Source: Streptomyces albiflavescens (lineage in GTDB: Bacteria; Actinomycetota; Actinomycetes; Streptomycetales; Streptomycetaceae). Taken from it: a DNA stretch of 64,000 nucleotides. The notes under the pieces were generated by a model, which searched no databases, had not been told where the DNA came from, and saw only the letters and a list, made by a program, of their open reading frames with translations. Location: NCBI RefSeq assembly GCF_014645835.1, contig NZ_BMMM01000008.1:366901-430900 (forward strand). Reading direction: 5' to 3'. The translations under genes were made by a program, and so were the position numbers. Numbering within the stretch: position 1 is the first letter of the stretch; each line of letters starts with the position of its first letter. This document shows, piece by piece, positions 1 to 9,554 of the stretch.

Positions 1-538
1 CGCACTGTCGATGGACGGCATCGCACGGCAGGCTCATGTTGCCAAGGGGCTCATCTACTACTACTTCAAGTCCAAGCGCGGCTACTACCTCGCCATCGTC
101 GAGGACTCGGTCGCGGACCTGATCTCGCGGGCGGCCGGCGGCCTCGAACTGCCCCCGGTGGAGCGGGTGCACCGCACCATCGACGGCTATCTGCGCTACG
201 CCGAGCACAACCAGGCCGCGTACCGCACGATCATCACCGGGGGTGTCGGTTTCGACACCGAAGTGCAGTCCATACGCGAGGGCGTGCGCGAGGTCATCGT
301 CGAGACCATCGCCGAAGGCGCCTACGGCAGACGAAAGATCGGGCCGCTGCCCCGCATGGCGCTGCTCGGCTGGCTCTACAGCGTGGAGGGCGTCACCCTC
401 GACTGGATCGGCCACCCGACACTGCCGCGCGACACCGTGCGCGAGCTGCTGGTGAAGACGCTGGGCGGCGCCATGCGTGCCGTCGAGGAGCTCGACCCCT
501 CCTACCCGGCGCCGCCGGACGCGCGGCGCGACGCATGA
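1..538 (+). CDS. TetR-family transcriptional regulator, 5' end cut by window edge
   Basis: The reading frame is open to the left edge (A-L-S-M-D-G-I-A precedes the first visible Met), so the true start lies outside the window. The visible N-terminal part is the second half of a TetR-type helix-turn-helix: MDGIARQAHVAKGLIYYYF followed by KSKRGYYLAIVED, the recognition helix and the usual YYYF-x-K-x-x-Y signature. The remaining ~140 residues are a helical ligand-binding domain without a recognisable specificity motif. It ends just before a strong GC hairpin and is convergent with the chitinase gene, so it probably does not regulate its right-hand neighbour by shared promoter. The target and effector cannot be told from the sequence. 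Confidence 0.85.
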   Translation, partial: ALSMDGIARQAHVAKGLIYYYFKSKRGYYLAIVEDSVADLISRAAGGLELPPVERVHRTIDGYLRYAEHNQAAYRTIITGGVGFDTEVQSIREGVREVIVETIAEGAYGRRKIGPLPRMALLGWLYSVEGVTLDWIGHPTLPRDTVRELLVKTLGGAMRAVEELDPSYPAPPDARRDA

Positions 539-542
539 GCGA

Positions 543-572
543 GGGGCGGGGATCGCAACCGACCCCCGCCCC
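543..572. terminator. Bidirectional hairpin between TetR and chitinase genes
   Basis: GGGGCGGGG (543-551) pairs perfectly with CCCCGCCCC (564-572) around a 12-base loop. It sits in the 53-bp gap between two convergent genes, immediately after the TetR stop and before the chitinase stop, so it can end both transcripts. There is no T-run, which is usual for Streptomyces terminators. Confidence 0.65.
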
Positions 573-591
573 GAAGTCCTTGCGGATGTGG

Positions 592-1833
<1,242 letters not shown>

Positions 1834-1900
1834 CGGTGTCTCCTCGTGGGGGAGAGGGGAACGGGTGCCGTTTGGCATGAACGCGGTAACGCGTGGGGGA

Positions 1901-1942
1901 AGACTAGGAGGACTAGACCAGTGCGTCAATGGTTCGGACCAA
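1901..1942 (-). promoter_or_regulatory. Chitinase promoter with two DasR/chitin-type repeat sites
   Basis: On the minus strand a -35 TTGACG (1929-1924) and a -10 TAGTCT (1906-1901) are separated by exactly 17 bp. Two copies of the element that marks Streptomyces chitinase promoters flank and overlap the -35: TTGGTCCGAACCAT around 1930-1942 and ACTGGTCTAGTCC around 1910-1922. Both resemble the DasR (dre) consensus ACTGGTCTAGACCACT; the second matches its left half exactly. The arrangement of direct repeats around -35 is the known chitinase layout. The inference is repression by DasR relieved by GlcN-6-P. Binding itself is not shown by sequence. Confidence 0.75.
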
Positions 1943-2142
1943 TTTCCCTTTCTTTTAGTAAGCGGTCGTTAACTGGTGACGCGATGCCTCCGATCGGGCA
2001 TACTCACAGCGCCACAACCGCTGATCAGCGCCTTCCGTAACCCGGAAGGGGAGCATCGGCTGAGGCCCGTGAGACCCCGGCGGAGTCGCCCCACCCAAGG
2101 CGTGCGTCCGCCGATATGCCCGACAGGGAGGAGAGCGTCGCC

Positions 2143-3315
2143 ATGCCCGACCGCGCCCCGCAGCCGGTGGACCGTCAACTGCCCACGGACGAGGCCCGGG
2201 ATCTGATCTCGCTCGTCCGCGACATCGCGCAGCGCGAGATCGCCCCGAAGGCGGCCGAGGAGGAGGGCGCCGGGCACTTCCCGCGCGAGGTCTTCGGCCT
2301 GTTGTCCGAGTCGGGTCTTCTCGGACTGCCCTACGACTCCGAGTACGGCGGCGGGGATCAGCCGTACGAGGTCTACCTCCAAGCCCTCGAAGAGCTCGCC
2401 GCGGCCCGTCTCACCGTCGGCCTCGGCGTCAGCGTGCACTCCCTGGCCTGTCACGCCCTCGCGAACTACGGCACCAAGGAACAGCAGGTCGAGCACCTGC
2501 CCGCGATGCTCGGCGGCGGTCTCCTCGGCGCGTACTGCCTCTCCGAGCCGTCCTCGGGCTCGGATGCCGCCTCGCTGCGGACCAAGGCCGTACGTGACGG
2601 TGACGACTGGGTGATCACGGGCACCAAGGCGTGGATCACACACGGCGGCATCGCCGACTTCTACACCGTGCTCGCGCGCAGCGGTGGCGAGGGTCCCCGC
2701 GGCATCACGGCCTTCCTGGTGCCCGGTGACGCCGAGGGGCTGAGCGCCGCGCCGCCCGAGAAGAAGATGGGCATGAAGGGTTCACCCACCGCCCAGGTCC
2801 ACTTCGACGGGGTGCGCGTCTCAGACGACCGGCGCATCGGCGACGAAGGCCAGGGCTTCGCCATCGCCCTGTCCGCGCTCGACTCCGGGCGGCTGGGCAT
2901 CGCGGCCTGCGCCATCGGTGTCGCCCAGGCGGCCCTCGACGAGGCCGTGGCGTATGCCACGGGCCGACAGCAGTTCGGGCGGCCGATCTCGGATTTCCAG
3001 GGGCTGCGCTTCATGCTCGCCGACATGGCGACGCAGATCGAGGCGGGCCGGGCGCTCTATCTGGCCGCGGCACGGCTGCGCGACGCGGGCCGGCCGTTCT
3101 CCAAGCAGGCGGCCATGGCCAAGCTGCTGTGCACGGACACGGCGATGAAGGTCACCACGGACGCCGTCCAGGTACTCGGCGGCTACGGGTACACCGCCGA
3201 CTTCCCGGTCGAGCGCTATATGCGTGAGGCCAAGGTCCTCCAGATCGTCGAGGGCACCAATCAGATCCAGCGGATGGTCATCGCCCGTCACCTCGCGGGT
3301 CCCGACTCGCGCTGA
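2143..3315 (+). CDS. Acyl-CoA dehydrogenase
   Basis: 390-residue FAD-dependent acyl-CoA dehydrogenase, cytosolic, performing alpha,beta-desaturation of an acyl-CoA. Family motifs are visible in order: the CLSEPSSGSD (AYxLTEPxAGSD-type) FAD/substrate motif, TGTKAWITHG, the FGRPISDFQ segment, QVLGGYGYT and, near the C-terminus, VEGTNQIQ, whose Glu is the likely catalytic base. The length is normal for a single-domain short/medium-chain enzyme. A Met at 2116 in the same frame is possible, but the ATG at 2143 has a GGGAGGAG ribosome-binding site and is preferred. It is transcribed divergently from the chitinase. The substrate chain length cannot be assigned; adjacency to chiD is conserved in S. 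coelicolor as I recall it. Confidence 0.93.
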   Translation: MPDRAPQPVDRQLPTDEARDLISLVRDIAQREIAPKAAEEEGAGHFPREVFGLLSESGLLGLPYDSEYGGGDQPYEVYLQALEELAAARLTVGLGVSVHSLACHALANYGTKEQQVEHLPAMLGGGLLGAYCLSEPSSGSDAASLRTKAVRDGDDWVITGTKAWITHGGIADFYTVLARSGGEGPRGITAFLVPGDAEGLSAAPPEKKMGMKGSPTAQVHFDGVRVSDDRRIGDEGQGFAIALSALDSGRLGIAACAIGVAQAALDEAVAYATGRQQFGRPISDFQGLRFMLADMATQIEAGRALYLAAARLRDAGRPFSKQAAMAKLLCTDTAMKVTTDAVQVLGGYGYTADFPVERYMREAKVLQIVEGTNQIQRMVIARHLAGPDSR

Positions 3316-3316
3316 G

Positions 3317-3604
3317 CTACCCGGCGCTCCGTGAGTCGCGGCTCGCGCCGAACGGCCCCTCGTCCCGTGGGTCCCGGCCGATGCTGAACTCCCCGTACCC
3401 GTACATCGCCGGGGGCGCCGCCAGCCGGACCCACTCCGGGTCGTGGCGCCCCGGCAGCATGCGTCCGCGGTCTGCCCAGGTGCGCATCAGGGCGCGGTAG
3501 ATGGGGGGATCCTGGGCCGATGCCGGCCCCTGGCGAACCGATTCTGCCGGAGCGGAGACGATGATCCGGCGCTGACGCCCGGTCGCGGAATATGTGGGGG
3601 TCAT
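3317..3604 (-). CDS. Small hypothetical protein, 95 aa
   Basis: A 95-residue frame opposite and tail-to-tail with the acyl-CoA dehydrogenase. It starts MTPTYSATGRQRR and contains the polar segment YRALMRTWADRGRMLPGRHDPEWVRLA, which reads like a natural small Streptomyces protein and not a GC-rich shadow (mixed hydrophobic/aromatic residues, several W/Y). There is no membrane segment, no signal peptide and no recognisable domain. The ribosome-binding site is weak, so a longer start at 3638 or a leaderless transcript are alternatives. The function is unknown. Confidence 0.5.
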   Translation of the reverse strand: MTPTYSATGRQRRIIVSAPAESVRQGPASAQDPPIYRALMRTWADRGRMLPGRHDPEWVRLAAPPAMYGYGEFSIGRDPRDEGPFGASRDSRSAG

Positions 3605-3805
3605 ACCGAGGAAACGCGCGGGCGGGCGCGCAGGTCACCCGCCCGTGAATTCGAGCGTGAGTTCGTGTCGGGTCCCTACGGGGGAGGCCGTTCCGAGGCG
3701 CGATATCTGGCCTCGGGCGGATATCTGACGTACCGTCAACTTCGCGCCGTCAGGGCCGCACCCCTTCGGATGGTGTCAACTGCCGTGCGTCCAGGGAGGC
3801 CTGCC

Positions 3806-4918
3806 GTGCCCGACGACCGCCCCGTTGCACTCGACGAGTACCCCGTGCACCAGGTGCCCCTGTCCATGAAGCATGTCGCGACCGGGGACCGGAACGCGTA
3901 CGACCGCTGCATCTTCCACGTCTTCGACCACCAGGGCCGGGCGCTGTTGATCCTGGGCCTCGGCGTCTATCCGAACATCGGAGTGATCGACGCGTACGCC
4001 ACCCTGCGCCTCGGCGACCGCCTGCAGGCCGTACGCGCGTCGGACGCGCTCGGCGACGACCGGATGAACCTCGCCGTAGGGCCGCTGCGCATCGTCGTGG
4101 AGGAGCCGCTGCGCCGCCTGCGCCTCCAGTCGGACGACGCCTCCCTGTCGTACGACCTCACCTGGACCGCAGACTTCCCGGCCCTCTGGGAACCGCACCA
4201 CCTCCAGCGCCGCGGCGACCGGCTCACCCTGGAAGGGCGCCGCTTCGTCCAGGCGGGCGGCGTCGAGGGGCTCATCCGCGTCGACGGCGACGAGATACCG
4301 GTCTCGGCGGGCGAGTGGACCGGCACCCGCGACCGCAGCTGGGGTGTGCGTCCGATCCCGGGGGAGGAGGGCGGCCGGCTCGCGGAGGACAACCCGACCG
4401 AGGGCTTCCACTGGCTCTGGTGCCCGGTCCGCTTCGACGACCGCTTCCTGATGGTCATCACCCAGGAGGACGCCGACGGCCACCGCTCGCTCAACGACGC
4501 CACCCTCGTACGCCCTGGGGTGCGGGACCTCCAGCTCGGCTGGCCCCAGACCGACATCACCTATCGCTCCGGCACCCGCCACCCCTCCTCCGCCGTCATC
4601 CACCTCATGGATCCGGTGGACCGCAAGCCCCTGGAACTGGGTGTGGAGGTGTTGACCTCGTCGCCGCTCGCGGTCGGGGCGGGCTATCCGCCCGCTGACG
4701 ACTGGCAGCACGGCACCTGGCGCGGCCGCGACTGGACCGACCGGCGCGTCTATGACCTCTCCGACCCGGCCGCGCACCCCCTCGCCGCATACGGGGTGAT
4801 CGACCATGCCGCCCGCTTCACGCTGGACGGGCAGGTCGGTTACGGGATCTTCGAGCACGGCTCGTTCGGCCGTCACGACCCGAGCGGCTTCACCGGGTTC
4901 GACTCGGTCGCGCCCTGA
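3806..4918 (+). CDS. Uncharacterised protein, first gene of an operon with an APH-fold kinase
   Basis: 370-residue protein with no signal peptide or membrane segment. It is rich in beta-strand-like segments (RRLRLQSDDASLSYDLTWTADFPALWEPHH, GTRDRSWGVRP, GFHWLWCPVRF, DWTDRRVYDLSDP). The many Trp/His/Asp residues and the pattern of strands recall the tandem lipocalin-like fold of CrtC/hydroxyneurosporene-synthase-type proteins, but I cannot identify it with confidence. The start is the GTG at 3806 with GGGAGG six bases upstream; an in-frame ATG at 3770 lacks such a site. It ends 49 bp before the next gene, an APH-family phosphotransferase, so the pair is probably co-transcribed and acts on the same small molecule. 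Confidence 0.8.
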   Translation: MPDDRPVALDEYPVHQVPLSMKHVATGDRNAYDRCIFHVFDHQGRALLILGLGVYPNIGVIDAYATLRLGDRLQAVRASDALGDDRMNLAVGPLRIVVEEPLRRLRLQSDDASLSYDLTWTADFPALWEPHHLQRRGDRLTLEGRRFVQAGGVEGLIRVDGDEIPVSAGEWTGTRDRSWGVRPIPGEEGGRLAEDNPTEGFHWLWCPVRFDDRFLMVITQEDADGHRSLNDATLVRPGVRDLQLGWPQTDITYRSGTRHPSSAVIHLMDPVDRKPLELGVEVLTSSPLAVGAGYPPADDWQHGTWRGRDWTDRRVYDLSDPAAHPLAAYGVIDHAARFTLDGQVGYGIFEHGSFGRHDPSGFTGFDSVAP

Positions 4919-4967
4919 GTCCCGGTGGGGCCTCGATTCCCGTTCACGCCTTGATTGGAGTGGTGGC

Positions 4968-6080
4968 ATGGCCACGGCACCGCGCCCCCGTACGACCACA
5001 CGTGATCCGGAGGAGCTCGCACATCGGCTGACGGCCTGGCTCGCCGCGCGACTGCCCGGCGCCAAGGCGGTGAACGTGACCGTCCCAGCGTCCAACGGCA
5101 TGTCGAGCGAAACCCTGCTCTTCGACATCGAGCACCCCGAACCGCCTCTGCGCGCCTGTGCGTTGAGACTCACGGCCGACCCGGCGGCGTACACCGTCTT
5201 CCCCGTCTACGACATGCCACGGCAGTACCGCACGATGCGCCTCGTCGCCGAACACACCGATCTTCCGGTGCCGCGCGTGCTGTGGCTGGAGGAGGACCCC
5301 GGGCCGCTCGGGGCGCCGTTCTTCGTCATGGAACGGATCGAGGGGCGCGTGCCCCCGGACGTCATGCCCTATACGTACGAGGGGAATTGGCTGCACGCGG
5401 CGAGCGACGAGGAGCGCGACTGCCTGGAGGTGGCCTCCACGGGACTGCTCGCACGGCTGCACGATCAAGTGCCGGTGCGAGAAGCCGACTTCCTGGCACT
5501 GCCCGGCGACGGCAGCCCGCTGCGCCGTCACGTCACCGCCCAACGTGACTACTACGAATGGGTGGTTGACGGGTTGTCACGCTCTCCCCTCATCGAGAGC
5601 GCCTTCGACCGGCTCGACCACCTGTGGCCGAGCGACGAGGGCGAGGCGGTGCTCAACTGGGGCGACGCGCGCATCGGGAACGTCATCTACGACGGATTCG
5701 ACCCCGTGGCGGTGCTCGACTGGGAGATGGCGGCGCAGGCCCCGCGCGAGGTCGACCTCGGCTGGACCGTCTACCTGCACCGCTTCTTCCAGGACCTGAC
5801 GGTGAGCTTCGGCCAGAGCGGACTGCCCGACTTCCTGCGCCGCGACCGCGTGGAGCGGCGCTATGCCGAACTCACCGGCCACATACCGCGCGACATGGAC
5901 TTCTACACGCTGTACGCCGCGCTGCGGCACGCGATCGTGATGCTCCGCGTCGCCTATCGCCAGGCGCACTTCGGCGAGGTCGCCGTACCCGCGGATCCGG
6001 ACACACTGATCCTGCACCACGGCAGCCTGCGAGCCATGGTGCAGGGCAGCTACTGGGAGGGACCGGGCGTCGGTCGCTGA
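4968..6080 (+). CDS. APH-family (aminoglycoside/acyl-CoA-dehydrogenase-associated) phosphotransferase
   Basis: 370-residue protein-kinase-fold small-molecule phosphotransferase. Visible motifs: an N-terminal lobe beginning with the ATP-loop region SNGMSSETLLFDI; the hinge FFVMERIEGRVPP; the catalytic loop LNWGDARIGNVIY (Brenner-type xGDxxxxN); and the metal-binding VLDWEMA (DFG equivalent). Relatives include the domain found in eukaryotic ACAD10/11 and many environmental enzymes that do not confer antibiotic resistance, so a resistance role should not be assumed. The start ATG at 4968 has GGAG upstream. It follows the uncharacterised gene by 49 bp. Confidence 0.85.
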   Translation: MATAPRPRTTTRDPEELAHRLTAWLAARLPGAKAVNVTVPASNGMSSETLLFDIEHPEPPLRACALRLTADPAAYTVFPVYDMPRQYRTMRLVAEHTDLPVPRVLWLEEDPGPLGAPFFVMERIEGRVPPDVMPYTYEGNWLHAASDEERDCLEVASTGLLARLHDQVPVREADFLALPGDGSPLRRHVTAQRDYYEWVVDGLSRSPLIESAFDRLDHLWPSDEGEAVLNWGDARIGNVIYDGFDPVAVLDWEMAAQAPREVDLGWTVYLHRFFQDLTVSFGQSGLPDFLRRDRVERRYAELTGHIPRDMDFYTLYAALRHAIVMLRVAYRQAHFGEVAVPADPDTLILHHGSLRAMVQGSYWEGPGVGR

Positions 6081-6093
6081 GGGCGCGGACCGG

Positions 6094-6531
6094 TCAGGCG
6101 GCCTGGCGCCGCATCTCGGGGACCCGCATCGGGCGCGAACCCGGGCCGCCGACGTGTGAGAACGGCTGCGTCCGCCAGTCGAGGCCCTGAGGGAGCGTCA
6201 ACAGGAGGGCCGTGTCCTGCTCCTGGAGTTCGGCGGACTCGTCCGCGGGCCGTGCGTCGGCCGCCGTGCGGCCCGTACCGGAGCAGACCGTGAGCCCGAA
6301 CGGGTTCCACGGCGAGGCGCACAGTGCGTGCTCCGGCAGAACCTCCTCGTCCGCCAGCAGCGCGATGGGCTGCGCGCAGTCCGGGCAGATGACCCGGTAC
6401 ATCTCGAAGGTGTCGTACGCGTCGAACTCCTCGCCGTCCAGGGCGTCCGGTTCGACGCCCTCCGGCTCGGGCTCGAGAACGGGCTGCTGCCGCTTGGACG
6501 CGGTACGACCAGGGCGCTTAAGACTCTGCAT
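6094..6531 (-). CDS. Conserved actinobacterial protein of unknown function, 145 aa
   Basis: Acidic 145-residue protein beginning MQSLKRPGRTASKRQQP. A long acidic stretch (EPEPEGVEPDALDGEEFDAYDTFEMY) is followed by YRVICPDCAQPIALLADEE, a CxxC knuckle, and a further Cys pair is incomplete, so a classical four-Cys zinc ribbon is not obvious. The C-terminus (LPQGLDWRTQPFSHVGGPGSR) is Pro/Gly rich. The ATG at 6531 is preceded by GGGGGAG and is preferred over an upstream start at 6585. It is convergent with the phosphotransferase and divergent from the Lrp regulator. No function can be given. Confidence 0.75.
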   Translation of the reverse strand: MQSLKRPGRTASKRQQPVLEPEPEGVEPDALDGEEFDAYDTFEMYRVICPDCAQPIALLADEEVLPEHALCASPWNPFGLTVCSGTGRTAADARPADESAELQEQDTALLLTLPQGLDWRTQPFSHVGGPGSRPMRVPEMRRQAA

Positions 6532-6798
6532 GGGTTTCTCCCCCTCGGGTGGGCCGACAAGGCGCTGCGGCCTCGACCACAGCAAGCACTTCCCGTCCGG
6601 TCTCTGCGGTAATCACGAGAACATCACGGACCCGGTTGTGGCACTGTGGCGTTCGTCACATGCCGCCCGCAGGTGCCCGGCGTGGTGGATTTGTCCCCCT
6701 GACGGCTCACAGGACGCTCTCTGCCACATCACAAACCGGGTATGACCTGCGCCGCCGAGGTACCCGGGGAGATCAGGGGCCCTGTAGGTTCTTGCGCC

Positions 6799-7239
6799 AT
6801 GGAGGAGCTGGACCGACAAATTGTGCAGCTGCTCGTCGCAGACGGGCGGATGAGTTACACCGACCTGGGCAAGGCCACGGGCCTGTCCACGTCCGCCGTG
6901 CACCAGCGGGTGCGTCGGCTGGAGCAGCGCGGCGTCATCCGCGGCTATGCCGCGGTCGTGGACCCCGAGTCCGTCGGGCTGCCCCTGACCGCCTTCATCT
7001 CGGTGAAGCCGTTCGACCCGAGCGCCCCGGACGACATCGCGGAACGTCTTGCCGGCGTCCCCGAGATCGAGGCCTGCCACAGCGTCGCGGGCGACGAGAA
7101 CTACATCCTCAAGGTGCGCGTCTCCACCCCGCACGAACTGGAGGAGCTCCTCGCCCGGCTGCGCGGCCTCGCGGGCGTGTCGACCCGCACGACGGTGGTG
7201 CTGTCCACGCCGTACGAGGCACGGCCGCCCCGTATCTGA
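6799..7239 (+). CDS. Lrp/AsnC-family transcriptional regulator
   Basis: 146-residue regulator. An N-terminal winged helix-turn-helix (LDRQIVQLLVADGRMSYTDLGKATGLSTSAVHQRVRRLEQRGVIRGY) is followed by the RAM/ASNC ligand-binding domain (ACHSVAGDENYILKVRVST). The ATG at 6799 fits the usual Lrp start (MEELDRQIV). A -10-like TAGGTT lies at 6785-6790, eight bases before the ATG, and there is no good ribosome-binding site, suggesting a leaderless transcript. It precedes an amidohydrolase gene on the same strand by 126 bp, which could be its target. The effector amino acid is unknown. Confidence 0.92.
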   Translation: MEELDRQIVQLLVADGRMSYTDLGKATGLSTSAVHQRVRRLEQRGVIRGYAAVVDPESVGLPLTAFISVKPFDPSAPDDIAERLAGVPEIEACHSVAGDENYILKVRVSTPHELEELLARLRGLAGVSTRTTVVLSTPYEARPPRI

Positions 7240-7365
7240 CCGCAGCCGCTGAGGGCGATCGCTCCGCCGGCGATGGGGGAGGGTGGGCACAGGCGACAGC
7301 GCCGGAAGCGCTGCAAGCGAGCCCCAAGTGCAGCACCGGTGGGCTCGGGCGGGAAACTGTCCGTT

Positions 7366-8991
7366 ATGAGTGAACGCACCGCCCCATCGAAAACGGTCCT
7401 GCTCCGCCGCGGCGAAGTCCACAGCCCCGCCGACCCCTTCGCGACCGCGATGGTCGTCGAGCGCGGGCAGGTCGCCTGGGTCGGCTCCGAAGGCGCGGCC
7501 GACGCCTTCGCCGACGGGGTCGACGAGATCGTGGATCTCGAGGGAGCCCTGGTCACCCCGGCGTTCACCGACGCACACGTGCACACCACCTCCACCGGGC
7601 TCGCGCTCACCGGCCTCGACCTGTCGGACGCCTCCTCCTTGGACGCGGCCCTCGCCCTCGTACGTGACTTCGCCGCCGCCCGCCCCGCCGACCGGGTCCT
7701 GCTCGGCCACGGCTGGGACGCGGCCCGCTGGCCCGGCGGCCGCCCTCCGGCGCGCGCCGAACTCGACGAGGCGGCCGGCGGGCGCCCGTTCTACCTCTCC
7801 CGTATCGACGTGCACTCCGCCGTGGTCACCACCGCGCTCCTGGACTTGGTCCCAGGGGTCACCGCCCGCGCCGGGTACTCGCCCGACGGACCGCTGACCC
7901 GCGACGCCCACCACGCGGTCCGTGCCGCGGCTCTGGGCGCCGTCAGCCGTGAGCAGCGCACCGAGGCGCAGCGCGCCGCACTCGCGCATGCGGCCTCGCT
8001 CGGCATCGGCTCCGTGCACGAGTGCGCCGGCCCCGAGATCTCCTCCGAGGACGACTTCACCGGGCTACTGCGGCTCGCTGCCGAGGAGCCGGGCCCCCGC
8101 GTCGTCGGGTACTGGGCCGAACAGGCCGAAGAGGGTGTGGCAAGGGCCCGGGCGCTCGGCGCGATCGGCGCCGCGGGCGACCTCTTCGCCGACGGCTCGC
8201 TCGGCTCGCACACCGCCTGCCTGCACCAGCCGTACGCCGACGCCGAGCACACCGGCACGGCCTACCTCGACACCGCGGCGGTCGCCGCGCACGTGGTGGC
8301 CTGCACCGAGACGGGCCTCCAGGCGGGCTTCCACGCCATCGGGGACGCCGCGGTGACCTCCGTGGTCGAGGGCGTGCGCGCCGCCGCCGAGAAGATCGGC
8401 CTCGCCCGCGTCCGAGCCGCCCGGCACCGCGTCGAGCACGCCGAGATGCTCACCCCGGAGACGATCGCCGGATTCGCCGAGCTCGGTCTCACCGCCTCCG
8501 TGCAGCCCGCCTTCGACGCGCTGTGGGGTGGCGAGGACGGCATGTACGCCCAGCGCCTGGGCGCAGAACGGGCCCGCATGCTCAACCCCTTCGCGGCCTT
8601 GCTGCGCACCGGCGTGCCGCTCGCCTTCGGCTCCGACAGCCCGGTCACTCCCCTCGACCCGTGGGGCACGGTCCGTGCCGCCGCCTTCCACCGCACGCCC
8701 GAGCACAGGGTGTCCGTACGCGCCGCGTTCACGGCGCATACGCGTGGCGGCTGGCGGGCGATCGGACGGGACGACGCGGGTGTCCTGGTGCCCGGCGCGC
8801 CCGCCGACTACGCCGTGTGGCGCACCGCCGAGCTCGTCGTACAGGCTCCCGACGACCGGGTCGCACGCTGGTCCACCGATCCCCGCTCCGGCACTCCCGG
8901 GCTGCCGGATCTGACCCCGGGCAACGACCTGCCCGTCTGTCTGCGCACGGTGGTCGGCGGACGGACGGTGTTCGTACGGCCCAACGAGTGA
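7366..8991 (+). CDS. Amidohydrolase-superfamily metal-dependent hydrolase (YtcJ-like)
   Basis: 541-residue TIM-barrel amidohydrolase. The metal ligands are visible: DAHVHTTSTG (HxH after strand 1), HAIGDAAV, HRVEHAEM and the terminal Asp motif AFGSDSPVTPLDP. The start and end (ALVTPAFTDAHVH, GVLVPGAPADYAVW) match the urease-like beta-sandwich that flanks the barrel in this Amidohydro_3 branch. It probably hydrolyses an amide or N-acyl bond, but the substrate is not predictable. The start ATG at 7366 gives MSERTAPSKTVLLRRGEV; a longer frame from 7273 lacks a better signal. The gene downstream of Lrp may be under its control. Confidence 0.9.
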   Translation: MSERTAPSKTVLLRRGEVHSPADPFATAMVVERGQVAWVGSEGAADAFADGVDEIVDLEGALVTPAFTDAHVHTTSTGLALTGLDLSDASSLDAALALVRDFAAARPADRVLLGHGWDAARWPGGRPPARAELDEAAGGRPFYLSRIDVHSAVVTTALLDLVPGVTARAGYSPDGPLTRDAHHAVRAAALGAVSREQRTEAQRAALAHAASLGIGSVHECAGPEISSEDDFTGLLRLAAEEPGPRVVGYWAEQAEEGVARARALGAIGAAGDLFADGSLGSHTACLHQPYADAEHTGTAYLDTAAVAAHVVACTETGLQAGFHAIGDAAVTSVVEGVRAAAEKIGLARVRAARHRVEHAEMLTPETIAGFAELGLTASVQPAFDALWGGEDGMYAQRLGAERARMLNPFAALLRTGVPLAFGSDSPVTPLDPWGTVRAAAFHRTPEHRVSVRAAFTAHTRGGWRAIGRDDAGVLVPGAPADYAVWRTAELVVQAPDDRVARWSTDPRSGTPGLPDLTPGNDLPVCLRTVVGGRTVFVRPNE

Positions 8992-9554
8992 TGTCCTGGG
9001 GTGGCGCGGTCCCCATCGTCGCCCGCCGCCGCGTCGCGCGACCTGCGTATCCTCCGCACTGACCAGGTGAGGGAGCAGAAAGCGGCAGCTCAGGCGGCTG
9101 TTGACAGCTGGCCTCAGGTGGCCGGTAGGTTCGGCCGGGTCCACCACCGGACGTCCGACCGGGGAACTTTCCGCGCGGCCTCGAAGTGCCGCTGGGTCAG
9201 GGGTGGTGTGCCGCACCGGCGCACCACCACTGGGAGCCAGGCCCAGTGCCCGTGCAACGAGGCGAGGGAACGTTCCGACAAGTCGGCAGGTGTGACCCGG
9301 GTGGGGCCCGGACGTTCAGTAGACAACGGCCTTCGGTCGATCCGCAGCCAGCGGGTCCCTGGTCGGCCCGAAGGGCGCCGGGCCCCGATCCGCAGCACTC
9401 GAATCCCGCAGCCGGAAGCATACGATTGCGTCACCGGGTGCCCGGTCTTACCCGGCTCTTGCCGAATCGACACCCCTGTACTAACGCGGCGACGCAACAG
9501 CGCAGGTTGAGCGCACTATGGTGGACCCCTGCGTACGGACACGAAGGGGCAGCA
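8992..9554 (+). other. 563-bp non-coding region ahead of ppm, with a candidate promoter
   Basis: Several frames are open across this stretch on both strands, but their translations are Arg/Pro-rich, lack domains and overlap each other, so I see no gene. A -35-like TTGACA at 9101-9106 and a -10-like TAGGTT at 9126-9131 are 19 bp apart, slightly long but plausible, and would give ppm a leader of more than 400 bases. No riboswitch-like fold was recognised. Confidence 0.45.

Noticed and set aside
4968..6080. Aminoglycoside resistance gene
   Set aside because: APH fold only; this branch is widespread in non-resistance contexts and no resistance-specific motif is seen.
9388..9405. tRNA-like T-loop string (TCGAATCC)
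   Set aside because: No matching acceptor, anticodon or D-arm could be folded around it.
9001..9510. 169-aa plus frame and 127-aa minus frame ahead of ppm
   Set aside because: They overlap on opposite strands, lack ribosome-binding sites and domain-like sequence; treated as leader or intergenic.
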